From contig NZ_JACCCW010000002.1 in assembly GCF_013410065.1 (NCBI RefSeq), forward strand, positions 248,001 through 312,000: DNA of 64,000 nucleotides. The letters are read 5' to 3'. Each line of letters opens with the position of its first letter. The stretch's first letter is position 1. The stretch comes from Granulicella arctica (GTDB taxonomy: Bacteria; Acidobacteriota; Terriglobia; Terriglobales; Acidobacteriaceae). Under the pieces are notes generated by a model. The model saw only the letters and a program-made list of their open reading frames with translations, did no database searches and was not told the origin of the DNA. Below are positions 1 to 9,561 of the stretch, one piece after another. Both the position numbers and the translations under genes were made by a program.

Positions 1-1
1 C

Positions 2-400
2 GCTCGTCTGGCGACCGCCTACCTTCAGCCTGCACCGCCAAGTGGTCCGGCAGCATCCAAGAGTCCTGTGGCAGCATCGAAGAGTACTCCCAGCAAAGGC
101 GCCCCGACGGGTTTCTTCGGAGGAAGCGTGGAGCGTATCGTGGCCAAGGGTAAGATTGAGATGGAGCAGCCCGGACGCCGCGCCTCGGGAGAGCAGCTCG
201 TCTACACCGCAAGCGATGGCATGTTCGTCCTTAGCGGAACCCCCGCCGCCCTGCCCAGGTTGATCGACGAGGTACAGGGAACCGTCACCGGAACCTCCCT
301 CCGCTTTCACACCGGCGATGATATGGTCACGGTCATCGGCGGAGGCGCGGACAACCCCAGCCAAAGAGTCCATACAGTGACAAAGGTTAAACAGAAGTGA
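2..400 (+). CDS. lptA: LptA/OstA-like LPS transport protein, 3' part only
   Basis: The reading frame is open from the window edge to TGA at 398-400, so the start lies upstream. The visible part has a low-complexity Ala/Pro/Ser/Lys linker followed by a beta-rich stretch ([20 protein letters not shown], then FVLSGTP) typical of OstA/LptA repeats, which bridge LPS across the periplasm. The family call leans on lptB, which starts inside this gene's stop codon (GTGA overlap); lptA-lptB pairing is standard. It could also be an LptC/LptA hybrid, because Acidobacteria often have longer versions. Confidence 0.75.
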   Translation, partial: ARLATAYLQPAPPSGPAASKSPVAASKSTPSKGAPTGFFGGSVERIVAKGKIEMEQPGRRASGEQLVYTASDGMFVLSGTPAALPRLIDEVQGTVTGTSLRFHTGDDMVTVIGGGADNPSQRVHTVTKVKQK

Positions 401-1128
401 TACGCACGTTGGCAACACAGGAGATTGGCAAGTCGTACGGCGGCCGCGAGGTCGTGCGCGGTGTCAGCCTGGAGATTCAGCAGGGCGAGGTTGTTGGCCT
501 CCTCGGGCCCAACGGCGCGGGCAAGACCACCAGCTTTTACATGATCGTCGGCCTCGTTCGACCCGATGCCGGGCGTATTCTGTCCGACGGCAACGACATC
601 ACCACTCTGCCCATGTACCTCCGCGCCCGCAACTGCGGCATCAGCTACCTTCCGCAGGAGCCCTCGGTCTTCCGCAAACTCACCGTCGAAGAGAACATCC
701 TCGCCGTTCTTGAAGCCCAGCAGCTTAGCTGGGAGACCCGCCGCACCCGTACCGAAAGGCTGCTCGAGCAGTTGAGCCTCGGCCACGTACGCAAGACGCG
801 TGGCTATGCCCTCTCCGGTGGTGAGCGCCGCCGCGTCGAAATCGCCCGCTGTCTCGCCATCCAGCCCGCCTTCATCCTGCTAGACGAGCCCTTCTCTGGC
901 ATCGATCCCATCGCTGTCCTTGAATTACAGGAGATCATCTTCGCCCTCAAGGCCAGCGGCATCGGTGTCCTCATTACGGACCACAACGTCCGCGAAACCC
1001 TCGCCGTTACCGACCGCGCCTACATTATCGCGGAGGGAAAAATCTTTCGTACCGGTACCCCCCGCGATCTGGCGCGTGACCCTGATGTCCGGCGCCTGTA
1101 CCTTGGGGAAGGGTTCTCGATGGATTGA
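397..1128 (+). CDS. lptB: LPS export ABC transporter ATPase LptB
   Basis: This is the cytoplasmic ATPase of the LptB2FG extractor, which pulls LPS from the inner membrane onto the Lpt bridge. Walker [10 protein letters not shown] is at about 37-45, the ABC signature LSGGE at about 139-143 and Walker B ILLDEP at about 160-165, followed by the LptB-typical FSGIDPIAV. The length of 243 aa is normal. It starts with GTG overlapping the lptA stop by 4 bp, so the two are translationally coupled. lptF and lptG are not in the window. Confidence 0.95.
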   Translation: MIRTLATQEIGKSYGGREVVRGVSLEIQQGEVVGLLGPNGAGKTTSFYMIVGLVRPDAGRILSDGNDITTLPMYLRARNCGISYLPQEPSVFRKLTVEENILAVLEAQQLSWETRRTRTERLLEQLSLGHVRKTRGYALSGGERRRVEIARCLAIQPAFILLDEPFSGIDPIAVLELQEIIFALKASGIGVLITDHNVRETLAVTDRAYIIAEGKIFRTGTPRDLARDPDVRRLYLGEGFSMD

Positions 1129-1279
1129 GGTACCGGCACCCTGTAACAGCAGGAAAACCCCAGTGCGTATAGACTGTGTCCAATCCTCATGGCTGAGATC
1201 ACTTCAAGTGCGGGAGACAACCGCGAACATTGCCGTTCACGTAGACCGCCGATTATCCTGAGCTTCTGAAAGGCTGAAC

Positions 1280-3019
1280 GTGTACCTGCAACCCAAGCTG
1301 AATGTCAAAGTCTCGCAACGCCAGGTGCTGACGCCCGGCCTTGTGCAGATGGTCAGCGTTCTCGCGCTGAACAAGCTTGAGCTGAAGGAGATGATCAACT
1401 CCGAGATGGTGGAGAACCCTGTGCTCGAGGAGATGGAGGAGTCTTCCATCTCGCTTGAAGAGCGCTCAGGCATCGAGGGCGACCGGGAGCGCTCCGCCGA
1501 GGATGTCGCCGCTGAGGGCGTCCGTGCCGAGAAAGATCCCTTCGACGAGATCGACTTCGGCAGCTATTTTCAGGATTACCTCGACCCCGGCTTCCGCACT
1601 ACGTCGAATTTTGAAGAATCCGACAAGCCTTCCTTCGAAAACTTTCTCTCGCAGCCCAGCCACCTCAGCGATCATCTCGCCTGGCAGCTTGGATCGCTGA
1701 CATTGTCTCCCATCGTGCGTGCAGCAGCCGAGCTGATCGTTGGCAATCTCGATGAAAACGGCTACCTCACCGCATCCGAGGACGAACTGGTCGAGGCGCT
1801 GCTCCTGTTCAAGGTGCCCGTTCGCCACGAGCCTATCCCTTTCGAGCGCGGAGCAAAGAGCCGCCTGACACACCTCTGGCTGGCCGAGCGAGCCTCCGCC
1901 GACGATCACGCAGAGACAGTGCATCTTGCCGCCAGCGAGGAAAAAAGCGAGCGCGCCCTCGCATATTTGGCCATTGACGAGGCCCGCTCCATCGTCCATC
2001 AGCTCGACCCGCTCGGCGTCGGCGCGCGCGATCTCCGCGAATGCCTCCTCATCCAGATTCGGGCGCAGAAGCGCGAGGCGCAGCTTGTCCTTCGTCGCCG
2101 GCAAGCCCATGAAGCGGCCAGAGCAGCGTCGAGCCCTGCCCCGGAAGACCACGCGGACGGGGAAGACTATGCCGCAGCCGCCAGCATCCCCTCCACGCCT
2201 GCGCCCGACCAGACCAACATCTTTGAGACCGCCAAACACATCGTCTCCAACTGCCTCCAGCTCCTTCAAAAGAAGGACATGCGCGAGCTGACCAAAAGCT
2301 GCGGCGGCTCCGCCGAAGAGATGCAGGCCGCGGTGGACTACATCCGCACCCTTGACCCGCGCCCCGGACAGCGCTACAACCAGAGCGAGACCCGCCTCAT
2401 CGAACCCGATGTTGCCTTCGTCAAACGCGACGACACCTACGTCGTCCTGATGAACGAAGAGGACATGCCCGTTCTTCGTCTCAACCAGGGCTACCGCAAG
2501 ATGCTCCGTCAGAAGCAGACCGAAAAAGAGGTGCGCGAGTACGTCAAGGATCGCTACAAGTCCGCTATCCAGCTCCTGCGCAACATTGAGCAGCGTAAGA
2601 ACACCATCGTCCGCACCTGCGATGTCATCGTCCGGCGTCAGTCCGAGTTCCTCGAGCACGGCGAGCAGTCACTCAAGCCGATGATGATCAAGGAGGTCGC
2701 CGAGGAGATCGGCGTCCATCCCTCCACAGTCAGCCGTGCCGTGTCTAACAAGTACGTTCACACCCCGCAGGGCGTCTACGAGCTGCGCTTCTTCTTCTCC
2801 GAGGGCGTCAACGGCCCCGAGGGAGCCGACCTGCCCCTCGTGCTCCTCAAGCGCAAGGTCAAAAAGCTCATCGAGGAGGAGGACCCGCGCAAGCCCCTCA
2901 CCGACGACCAGCTCGCCGCCGAGCTTCAGAAACAGGGTATCCAGGTCACTCGCCGCACCGTCGCCAAATATCGGGAAGATTTGCAGATTCCCAGCACGCA
3001 TCAGCGACGCGTAAGGTGA
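1280..3019 (+). CDS. rpoN: RNA polymerase sigma-54 factor RpoN
   Basis: Sigma-54 recognises -24/-12 promoters and needs an enhancer-binding ATPase to open them. The Gln/Leu-rich activator-binding region is at about 2-50, the core-binding region in the middle, the helix-turn-helix near VHPSTVSRAVSNKYV, and the RpoN box TRRTVAKYRE at about 557-566 (consensus starts with Ala). At 579 aa it is longer than the usual 430-500. The excess is in acidic or Ala-rich inserts around residues 60-100, 185-220 and 270-320. GTG start. rpoN next to lptAB and followed by hpf and rapZ is a widely conserved order. Confidence 0.96.
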   Translation: MYLQPKLNVKVSQRQVLTPGLVQMVSVLALNKLELKEMINSEMVENPVLEEMEESSISLEERSGIEGDRERSAEDVAAEGVRAEKDPFDEIDFGSYFQDYLDPGFRTTSNFEESDKPSFENFLSQPSHLSDHLAWQLGSLTLSPIVRAAAELIVGNLDENGYLTASEDELVEALLLFKVPVRHEPIPFERGAKSRLTHLWLAERASADDHAETVHLAASEEKSERALAYLAIDEARSIVHQLDPLGVGARDLRECLLIQIRAQKREAQLVLRRRQAHEAARAASSPAPEDHADGEDYAAAASIPSTPAPDQTNIFETAKHIVSNCLQLLQKKDMRELTKSCGGSAEEMQAAVDYIRTLDPRPGQRYNQSETRLIEPDVAFVKRDDTYVVLMNEEDMPVLRLNQGYRKMLRQKQTEKEVREYVKDRYKSAIQLLRNIEQRKNTIVRTCDVIVRRQSEFLEHGEQSLKPMMIKEVAEEIGVHPSTVSRAVSNKYVHTPQGVYELRFFFSEGVNGPEGADLPLVLLKRKVKKLIEEEDPRKPLTDDQLAAELQKQGIQVTRRTVAKYREDLQIPSTHQRRVR

Positions 3020-3065
3020 TCGACTTTCAATAGAGTGCGTCTAAGGTGTAGAACGTGTAACCGAG

Positions 3066-3713
3066 GTGAGCACAATGAAGGTTGAGTACACAGGAAGACA
3101 GACCACCATCAACAAGAAGCTGAAGGCGCAGGCCGAAGCAGGCCTCGAGCGGATTGCCAAGGTAGTGGGCAGAACCGCCAGCGCACACGTCATCCTGAGC
3201 GAGGACAAATATCGCCAGATCGCCGAAGTGTCGGTTGTGACCGGCGGCCACAGCCTCGTGGCAACCTGTAAATCCGCGGAGATGACCACCGCGCTTCACG
3301 ATGCATTGGCCAAGGTCGAGCAACAGGCCATCCGCTATAAGAAGAAGTTCACCACCCTCAAACGTCACCCCAAGGACGACAAGAACGTCACAAACGTGGC
3401 TGCCGGCGAGGCCGAGAAGATCGAGAGTCCCGTGAAGCGCGTTTCGGCCAAAAAGGTCGCCGCCAAGACCAGCGCGGCGCGCAAGGCCGTCTCCATGGTC
3501 GTCCACTCCTTCCCCTCGAAGACGCCTCTGATCGAGCCGCATGTTGTCCGCTCGATCGACAGCGCCGCCATGCGCCCTATGACCTTCGAAGAGGCCGTCA
3601 AGGAGGCTGCCTTCCGCGACCGCGACGTCTTCGTCTTCCGCGATCACGCGAATCAGGTCCTCATCCTGCACCGCAAGCGCGACGGCAAGGTCGAGCTCAT
3701 CGAAGTCCCGTAG
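3066..3713 (+). CDS. hpf: Ribosome hibernation promoting factor, long form
   Basis: It binds the 30S subunit and, in long-form members, dimerises ribosomes in resting cells. The N-terminal S30AE domain covers about 1-105 and the C-terminal dimerisation domain about 165-212 (MTFEEAVKEAAFRDRDVFVF). They are joined by a Lys/Ala-rich linker (SAKKVAAKTSAARKA) of about 50 residues. I follow the GTG at 3066; an ATG at 3075 is an equal alternative. It sits 46 bp downstream of rpoN, as in many bacteria, and is followed by a clear intrinsic terminator. Confidence 0.93.
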   Translation: MSTMKVEYTGRQTTINKKLKAQAEAGLERIAKVVGRTASAHVILSEDKYRQIAEVSVVTGGHSLVATCKSAEMTTALHDALAKVEQQAIRYKKKFTTLKRHPKDDKNVTNVAAGEAEKIESPVKRVSAKKVAAKTSAARKAVSMVVHSFPSKTPLIEPHVVRSIDSAAMRPMTFEEAVKEAAFRDRDVFVFRDHANQVLILHRKRDGKVELIEVP

Positions 3714-3719
3714 CTAAGC

Positions 3720-3755
3720 GGGCCTGCATCCCCACAAGGTGCAGGCCCATTCTTT
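3720..3755 (+). terminator. Rho-independent terminator after hpf
   Basis: A perfect 9-bp stem, GGGCCTGCA at 3720-3728 and TGCAGGCCC at 3740-3748, is followed by a T-rich tail. It lies 7 bp after the hpf stop and separates rpoN-hpf from rapZ. Confidence 0.85.
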
Positions 3756-3819
3756 GCAGCGATAACGATCCTCCATCTGTGTTCATACCTGCATCCACCA
3801 CGGATGCTAGGATTTCAGC

Positions 3820-4749
3820 ATGCCACGCAAGCAAGCCGCGAAGAAGCCCGCGAAGCAGACAGGTTCCGCATCGCAGCCGCCTACTAAGGGCGAACTTGTC
3901 ATCCTCACCGGCATGTCCGGCTCGGGCAAAGCCTCCGCGCTCAAGGCGTTCGAAGACCTCGGCTACTACTCGGTCGACAACCTACCCCTCGACCTGGTCC
4001 CCCGCTTCGCCGACCTTGTCCGCCAGTCCACTGAGATCGAGCGCGCCGCGTTGGTCGTGGATGTGCGCGAGGGCATACGTCTTGATGAGTTTCCTGCCAT
4101 CCTCAAGCGCGTCCGCAAGGTCCTTCCGACGCGCGTCGTCTTCCTCGAGGCCGACGAGGACGTCCTGATCCGCCGCTTCTCTGAAACGCGTCGACCGCAT
4201 CCGCTAGGGAGGGGGGAGATGGTCGTCAAGTCCATTCGCGCCGAGCGCAAGCGCCTCGACCCCATCCGCAACGTCGCCGACATCCTCCTCGACACGACCC
4301 GGTTCAACGTCCACGAGCTCCGCGCCCACATCAACGCCCAGTTCGAGCGCGAGGACTCCGACAGCAAAGAGCGCAACCTCACCATCTCTTCCACCAGCTT
4401 CGGCTTTAAGAACGGCGTTCCCGCCGACGCCGACCTCGTCTTCGACGTGCGCTTCCTCCCCAATCCGCACTTCGTCCCCGAGTTCCGCAAGCTCACCGGC
4501 CGTCACCCCAAGGTCGCGAAGTATGTTCGGCAGTTTCCCCAGACGCAGGAGTTCCTCGAAAAAACCACCGAGATGCTCGAATTCCTTCTGCCCCACTACA
4601 TTACGGAGGGTAAGAGCTACCTCACCGTCGCCTTTGGCTGCACCGGCGGCCAGCACCGGTCGGTCTTTATTGCTGAGGAGATGAAGAAGCGCCTCACCCA
4701 CGCAGGCTACCGCGTCAAATCCGCCCACCGCGATATGCCGCGCTCCTGA
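3820..4749 (+). CDS. rapZ: RNase adapter protein RapZ (P-loop)
   Basis: RapZ-family proteins bind nucleotides and, in E. coli, deliver the sRNA GlmZ to RNase E; outside enterobacteria the role is less clear. A Lys/Ala-rich tail of about 20 residues precedes the P-loop GMSGSGKA at 31-38. The conserved C-terminal half includes FGCTGGQHRSV at about 272-282. The length of 309 aa fits the family. The Walker A Ser/Thr after the Lys is replaced by Ala38, with Ser39 next. The ATG start is supported by the lack of an earlier in-frame start with family similarity. Confidence 0.92.
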   Translation: MPRKQAAKKPAKQTGSASQPPTKGELVILTGMSGSGKASALKAFEDLGYYSVDNLPLDLVPRFADLVRQSTEIERAALVVDVREGIRLDEFPAILKRVRKVLPTRVVFLEADEDVLIRRFSETRRPHPLGRGEMVVKSIRAERKRLDPIRNVADILLDTTRFNVHELRAHINAQFEREDSDSKERNLTISSTSFGFKNGVPADADLVFDVRFLPNPHFVPEFRKLTGRHPKVAKYVRQFPQTQEFLEKTTEMLEFLLPHYITEGKSYLTVAFGCTGGQHRSVFIAEEMKKRLTHAGYRVKSAHRDMPRS

Positions 4750-4810
4750 GCGCTGCGTTTTAGAATAGAAAGGTGCACCCAGCAATGATCACCGCCCGGA
4801 GAGTGAACGT

Positions 4811-6673
4811 TTGAAGCGCCTCTGGCGGTTACTGCTCTACGTTCGTCCTTATGCCCTCTACTCGCTGGCTTCCGTCGTCCTCATGGCGCTGGTCGGCGCA
4901 ATGGCGGCGTTCCGCATCATGCTCGTCAAGCCGATCTTCGAGAGGGTGCTCAGTCCGGACTCCTCCAAGACGAACGTGTTGGTCTTTAACATTCCCCGTC
5001 TTTCGCATCCGCTGGACCTGAATTTCCTCGTCCCCAGCCACTTCCACAACGCCTGGACGATCATCGCCTACGCGCTCGTCGTCTCCGCGGTCGTCAAGTC
5101 CATCTGCGACTACCTCGGCACCTACCTGGTCAACTACGCCGGCTTCGGCATGATCACCGACCTTCGCAACGACCTCTACGACGCCGTCCTTCGCCGCTCC
5201 GTAGGCTTCTTCCAGAAGCACACCACCGGCACGCTGCTTTCGACACTCATCAACGACATCGAGCGCGTCCAGATGGCGATGTCGACGGTGCTCAGCGAGT
5301 TCCTGCAACAGCTCTTCACCCTCCTCTTCATGATCGGTGCGGTCATCGTGCTCGGCGGCAAGATGGCCTGGGTGTTGTTGCTCTTCATCCCTGTCGTCAT
5401 CTCGTCTGCACGGCGTATCGGCCGCCGTGTCCGCCAGACCACCCGCAAGGGCCAGGACAAGCTCGCCGAGATCCAGAACATCCTCCACGAGACCATCACC
5501 GGCAATCGCATCGTCAAGGCCTTCGGCATGGAGCTGTGGGAGATGACGCGCTTCCGCAAGGCTGCCAGCCGACTCTTCCGCGCCAATCTCAAGTCCGTCA
5601 GCGTGCAGGCCATCAGTTCGCCGCTCATGGATGCCATCGGCTCCATCGCCATCGCGCTGCTGCTCTACATCGGTCGCCGCCAGATCGTCAGCCACTCCAT
5701 GTCGGCTGGCGACTTCATCGCCTTCCTCTTCGCGGTCTTCTCCCTCTACGACCCCGTCCGTAAGTTCGCCGCCTTCTACAACAGCTTCCAGCAGGCACTC
5801 GGTGCCAGCGAAGAGATCTTCAAGTTTATGGATGCGCAAGACGACGTGCAGGAGAAGAAACGCGCCCACGTTCTCAAGGGTTTTCACGAGAGCATCTGCT
5901 TCGACCACGTCGGCTTCGCCTATCAGACCGACGGTGAAGTGAAGCAGGTCCTCCACGACATCAACCTATGCGTCAGGCCTGGTGAGGTCATCGCCTTCGT
6001 CGGGCCCAGCGGTGCAGGGAAGTCCTCGCTCGTCAACCTCATCCCGCGTTTCTTCGACGTCAACGAGGGCCGCATCACCATCGACGGCTACGACCTCCGC
6101 GATGTCACCATCGACTCGCTCCGCAAGCAGATCGGCAAGGTCACGCAGGAGATCGTTCTCTTCAACGACACCGTCCGCAACAACATCGCCTACGGACAGC
6201 CGGACGTTCCCATCGCCCGCGTCGAAGAGGCCGCAAAGATGGCGCTCGCGCACGACTTCATCCTGAACATGCCCGACGGCTACAACACGCAGATCGGCGA
6301 GAAGGGAACGCGCCTCTCCGGCGGCGAGCGGCAGCGCCTCGCCATCGCCCGCGCCATCCTCAAGAACGCCCCTATCCTCGTCCTCGATGAAGCCACCTCA
6401 GCCCTCGATACCGAGAGCGAACACTTCGTCCAGGCCGCCCTCGCCAACCTCATGCAGGGGCGCACCGTCTTCGTCATCGCGCATCGCTTGTCTACCGTCC
6501 GCCGGGCCACACGCATCGCGGTGATCGAGCGCGGCCAGATCGTCGAGATGGGCACCCACGACGAGCTCATCGAGCACTCCGGCAGCTACCGCCGCCTCTA
6601 CGACATGCAGTTCGCGAACGACGATCTCATCCCCGTCGGCGCCGTACCAGCCGAGCTCGAGGGCATGGCATGA
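4811..6673 (+). CDS. msbA: MsbA-type ABC exporter (fused TMD-NBD)
   Basis: It probably flips lipid A-core across the inner membrane. The N-terminal ABC transmembrane domain has about six helices within residues 1-330. The ATPase domain follows, with Walker A GPSGAGKS at about 398, signature LSGGERQRLA at about 502, Walker B ILVLDEATSALD at about 523, and an IAHRLSTVRRA H-loop region. The length of 620 aa is typical. It starts with TTG after a good GGAGAG ribosome binding site. The other LPS genes in the window favour MsbA, but a general lipid or drug exporter cannot be excluded. Confidence 0.88.
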   Translation: MKRLWRLLLYVRPYALYSLASVVLMALVGAMAAFRIMLVKPIFERVLSPDSSKTNVLVFNIPRLSHPLDLNFLVPSHFHNAWTIIAYALVVSAVVKSICDYLGTYLVNYAGFGMITDLRNDLYDAVLRRSVGFFQKHTTGTLLSTLINDIERVQMAMSTVLSEFLQQLFTLLFMIGAVIVLGGKMAWVLLLFIPVVISSARRIGRRVRQTTRKGQDKLAEIQNILHETITGNRIVKAFGMELWEMTRFRKAASRLFRANLKSVSVQAISSPLMDAIGSIAIALLLYIGRRQIVSHSMSAGDFIAFLFAVFSLYDPVRKFAAFYNSFQQALGASEEIFKFMDAQDDVQEKKRAHVLKGFHESICFDHVGFAYQTDGEVKQVLHDINLCVRPGEVIAFVGPSGAGKSSLVNLIPRFFDVNEGRITIDGYDLRDVTIDSLRKQIGKVTQEIVLFNDTVRNNIAYGQPDVPIARVEEAAKMALAHDFILNMPDGYNTQIGEKGTRLSGGERQRLAIARAILKNAPILVLDEATSALDTESEHFVQAALANLMQGRTVFVIAHRLSTVRRATRIAVIERGQIVEMGTHDELIEHSGSYRRLYDMQFANDDLIPVGAVPAELEGMA

Positions 6674-7578
6674 ACCACGTTTACTCGATGACCGGCTTCG
6701 CCACCGCGCAGTCGCAGACCGAGGACGGTCTCGGCTTCACCCTCACGCTGAAGAGCGTCAACCACCGCTTCCTCGACCTCTCCCTGCGCTTGCCGCCCAA
6801 CTGCGACGAGCTCGAGATCGCCCTTCGCCGTGTGCTCAAAGAGTCCCTTCGTCGCGGCCACGTCGATGTCACCTTGCAGCTCATCCGCGGCAGCGAGGGC
6901 ACCTCGCAGCTTCAGCTCAACGACGAGCTCCTCGCCGCCCACATCGCCGCCTTTCATAAGGCTGCCGCGCAGTATGGCGTCACCGCCGAGCCCGACCTCA
7001 ACGTGATCCTCCGCCACCCCGGCGTCCTGCGCGCCGAAACCGTCTCTACCCTCGAGAGTCCCGCCGCGCTTCAGACGACCGTCCTCGCGCTTCTGCCCGA
7101 ACTCATTCAGCGCCTTAACCAAGTCCGCGCGCAGGAGGGAGCTTCGCTCGTCGCCGAACTCCGCGCCGCCATGCTCCGCCTCGAAGCCCTCGCCGCCGAA
7201 GTGACTACCTTCCGTACCGATATCCGCGCCACCTACGTCGAGCGCATACGCTCCCGTATGGCCGAGCTGCTCGAAGGTGGCATCCCCGAAGACCGCCTCC
7301 TCGCCGAAGCCGCCCTCCTCGCCGAGCGCTCCGATATCGACGAAGAGCTCGTCCGCCTCCAGACCCACATCACGCGCTTCCTTACCCTGCTTAGCGATGG
7401 CGGCGAACTCGGCAAGCGCCTCGACTTCCTCCTGCAAGAGCTCAACCGCGAGGCCAACACGCTCCTCTCAAAGACCAGCGGAGCCATCGGCGGCAACGGC
7501 CTCCGCATCACCGAGCTTGGCCTCGAGATGAAACTTGAGATCGAAAAGGCCCGCGAACAGGTTCAGAACCTCGAGTAA
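6670..7578 (+). CDS. yicC: YicC family endoribonuclease
   Basis: The N-terminus MTGFATAQS and the C-terminal DUF1732 region (LDFLLQELNREANTLLSKT) are diagnostic of YicC, an endoribonuclease family linked to RNA turnover and stationary-phase survival. The length of 302 aa is normal. The start ATGA overlaps the msbA stop by 4 bp, and gmk follows within 45 bp. yicC-gmk-rpoZ is a conserved string in many bacteria, which supports the call. Confidence 0.93.
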   Translation: MNHVYSMTGFATAQSQTEDGLGFTLTLKSVNHRFLDLSLRLPPNCDELEIALRRVLKESLRRGHVDVTLQLIRGSEGTSQLQLNDELLAAHIAAFHKAAAQYGVTAEPDLNVILRHPGVLRAETVSTLESPAALQTTVLALLPELIQRLNQVRAQEGASLVAELRAAMLRLEALAAEVTTFRTDIRATYVERIRSRMAELLEGGIPEDRLLAEAALLAERSDIDEELVRLQTHITRFLTLLSDGGELGKRLDFLLQELNREANTLLSKTSGAIGGNGLRITELGLEMKLEIEKAREQVQNLE

Positions 7579-7620
7579 CGAATCACACGGGCCCCTACCA
7601 GTTACACTGCTAGCAACACC

Positions 7621-8289
7621 ATGGCAGGCATCCTCTTCATCATCTCCGCCCCTTCCGGTTCCGGTAAGTCCACACTGGTCACGCAGCTCCGCACGCTCGT
7701 CGAAGGGCTCGATTTCTCCATCTCCTACACCACCCGCGCCCCACGCGGCTCCGAGGAGAACGGCCGCGAGTACCACTTCACCACGCGCGAGGAGTTCGAG
7801 CGCATGATCGCAGCGGATGAATTCTTCGAGTGGGCCCAGGTCTTCGGCAACTACTACGGCACCGCGCTCTCCGCGCTCGACCACGCCCGCGACAACGGCA
7901 AGGACCTCCTGCTCGACATCGACGTCCAGGGCGCCGTGCAGGTCATGCAGAAGCTCCCCGCCGCTGTCTCTATCTTCATCCTGCCACCCAGCCCGCAGGT
8001 GCTCGAGATGCGCCTCCGCAATCGCAGCGAGGCCGAAAAGATGACCGGCCACACCGTCAGCGAGGATGTCATCGAGCGCCGCCTCTCGCAGGCCCGAGAA
8101 GAGCTGAGCCGGATCGGCAACTACAAGTACGCCCTCGTCAACGATGTCCTCGATCAGGCCGTCTCCGAGATGCGCGCCGTCGTCCTCACCGAGCGCGGCG
8201 TCCACGACGGCGTCCAGGCCCTCGCCGCCACCTGCCGCACCACCAATGCATCACCGCGCCTTCAGGCCGCCCTCAACAGCTTCGCCTAG
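7621..8289 (+). CDS. gmk: Guanylate kinase
   Basis: It phosphorylates GMP to GDP with ATP and feeds GTP and dGTP pools. The P-loop APSGSGKS is at 10-17, followed by the GMP-binding region SYTTRAPRGSEENGREYHF. The C-terminal lid (RNRSEAEK, RRLSQAREEL) is present. The length of 222 aa is slightly above the common 200-210 because of a short C-terminal tail. It lies between yicC and rpoZ in the standard order. Confidence 0.96.
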   Translation: MAGILFIISAPSGSGKSTLVTQLRTLVEGLDFSISYTTRAPRGSEENGREYHFTTREEFERMIAADEFFEWAQVFGNYYGTALSALDHARDNGKDLLLDIDVQGAVQVMQKLPAAVSIFILPPSPQVLEMRLRNRSEAEKMTGHTVSEDVIERRLSQAREELSRIGNYKYALVNDVLDQAVSEMRAVVLTERGVHDGVQALAATCRTTNASPRLQAALNSFA

Positions 8290-8345
8290 AAATCGCTAGG
8301 CGTATCCGTTGGGATAGGGTAGATTCAATTCACCGAGGAAAATCT

Positions 8346-8555
8346 ATGACCCCTGAAAGTCCTTTTCAGAACAAGTACAGCCTGGTGAAGGGTGCTGCAC
8401 GTCGTGCACGCCAGTTGCAGTCCGGCGCTATACCGCTCGTCGCCTCGAAGTCCATGAAGGCCTGCCGCGTCGCTCAGGACGAGATCCGCAGCGGCCACGT
8501 CAAGTTCGTTCTGCCGGAGAAGGTCATTCCGCCGGTCGTCGACATCCACCACTAG
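8346..8555 (+). CDS. rpoZ: RNA polymerase omega subunit
   Basis: This is a 69-aa protein with the omega pattern: NKYSLVKGAARRARQL, then IPLVASKSMKACRVAQDEI. Omega helps assemble beta' into RNA polymerase and contributes to a ppGpp site in some bacteria. The ATG at 8346 lies after a GAGGAAAA ribosome binding site. The position directly after gmk matches the conserved gmk-rpoZ pair. Confidence 0.92.
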   Translation: MTPESPFQNKYSLVKGAARRARQLQSGAIPLVASKSMKACRVAQDEIRSGHVKFVLPEKVIPPVVDIHH

Positions 8556-8589
8556 CCTCGACGCTGCCATCGCGCTGTACCATAGAGCG

Positions 8590-9486
8590 ATGGCAGCAAA
8601 TCAAGAGCAGTTGCGGGCGTACGTCGAATACCTGCGCGACATGGGCGTCCACGATCTTTATCGCCACGGCGATCCCATCGAAGCAGAGCCCCAGGTTGCG
8701 ACACCCCAGCCCGCAGCAAAATCTCCAGCCGTTGTAAGCGCCCCACAACGCCCCGCGCCCACCGTTCCTCCCGCACGCCCCCTTGCAGCTACCCCCGTTC
8801 CAGCATCCGCCGCTCCGCGTGAGCCCTTCCCCTCGGAGCCCGTCATGCCGAAACCTATCAGTTTTAATAACCTGGCACCCCTGCCAGAAGTCCGCATCGC
8901 GCCCTCCGAACGTCCCGCCGCCCTCCATGCCATCCAGGAGGAGATCGGCGACTGCACCCGCTGCCCGCTCGCCTACGGTGGCCGTCACAAGATCGTCTTC
9001 GGCAACGGCGACCCATCCGCCCGCCTCATGTTCGTCGGCGAAGGCCCCGGAGCAGATGAGGACGCCTCCGGTGAACCCTTCGTCGGCAAGGCAGGTCAAC
9101 TCCTCAACAACATGATCAACGCGATGGGCCTCCAGCGCGAGCAGGTCTACGTCGCCAACATCGTCAAGTGCCGCCCCCCAGCCAACCGCGTTCCCGAGCC
9201 CGTCGAGGCCAACACCTGCTCGCCCTTCCTCCTGCGCCAGATCGACATCGTCCAGCCACAGGTCATCGTCGCCCTCGGTGCGACAGCCGCCACCTACCTG
9301 CTCGGCGTCAAGCAGTCTCTCGCCTCACTACGTGGCCAGTGGCACATCTGCCGCGGCGCAAAGCTCGCCGTCACCTACCACCCAGCCTTCCTGCTACGCG
9401 ACCCCCGGCAGAAGGGCGAAGCCTGGAAGGACCTCCAGGCAGTCATGAAAGAACTCGGCCTCGAACCACCCAAGCGCCCGGCCTGA
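8590..9486 (+). CDS. Family 4 uracil-DNA glycosylase (Fe-S)
   Basis: It removes uracil from DNA. The C-terminal domain (about 115-295) has the family-4 features: cysteine pair CTRCPL near 122, FVGEGPGADED motif 1, two further Cys (KCRPP and NTCSPF) to complete a 4Fe-4S site, and a YHPAF-type motif near the end. An extra N-terminus carries a helix (EQLRAYVEYLRDMGVHDLY) and a Pro/Ala-rich linker to about residue 95, making it longer than the usual 200-230 aa. Such an extension is common in Acidobacteria (recalled, not checked). Confidence 0.9.
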   Translation: MAANQEQLRAYVEYLRDMGVHDLYRHGDPIEAEPQVATPQPAAKSPAVVSAPQRPAPTVPPARPLAATPVPASAAPREPFPSEPVMPKPISFNNLAPLPEVRIAPSERPAALHAIQEEIGDCTRCPLAYGGRHKIVFGNGDPSARLMFVGEGPGADEDASGEPFVGKAGQLLNNMINAMGLQREQVYVANIVKCRPPANRVPEPVEANTCSPFLLRQIDIVQPQVIVALGATAATYLLGVKQSLASLRGQWHICRGAKLAVTYHPAFLLRDPRQKGEAWKDLQAVMKELGLEPPKRPA

Positions 9487-9492
9487 CCAGCT

Positions 9493-9556
9493 AAAAATAT
9501 GTCATCCTGAGCGAAGGCGAAGGACCTGCGGTTGCATCTGCTGTTGCTTGTTCTTC
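9493..9556. repeat. Dispersed intergenic repeat, copy 1
   Basis: The core reads GTCATCCTGAGCGAAG, then GAAGGACCTGCGGTTGCA, then a TTGC/TTGT-rich tail. The same unit occurs twice at 27844-28000. It sits in the 75-bp gap between two converging genes. Confidence 0.8.
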
Positions 9557-9561
9557 CAACC

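Noticed and set aside
1466..2659. Long minus-strand open frame opposite rpoN.
   Set aside because: Antisense shadow of a high-GC gene; no family features.
4829..5956. Long minus-strand open frame opposite msbA.
   Set aside because: Antisense shadow with highly biased residues (Asp, Glu, Val); no start signal.
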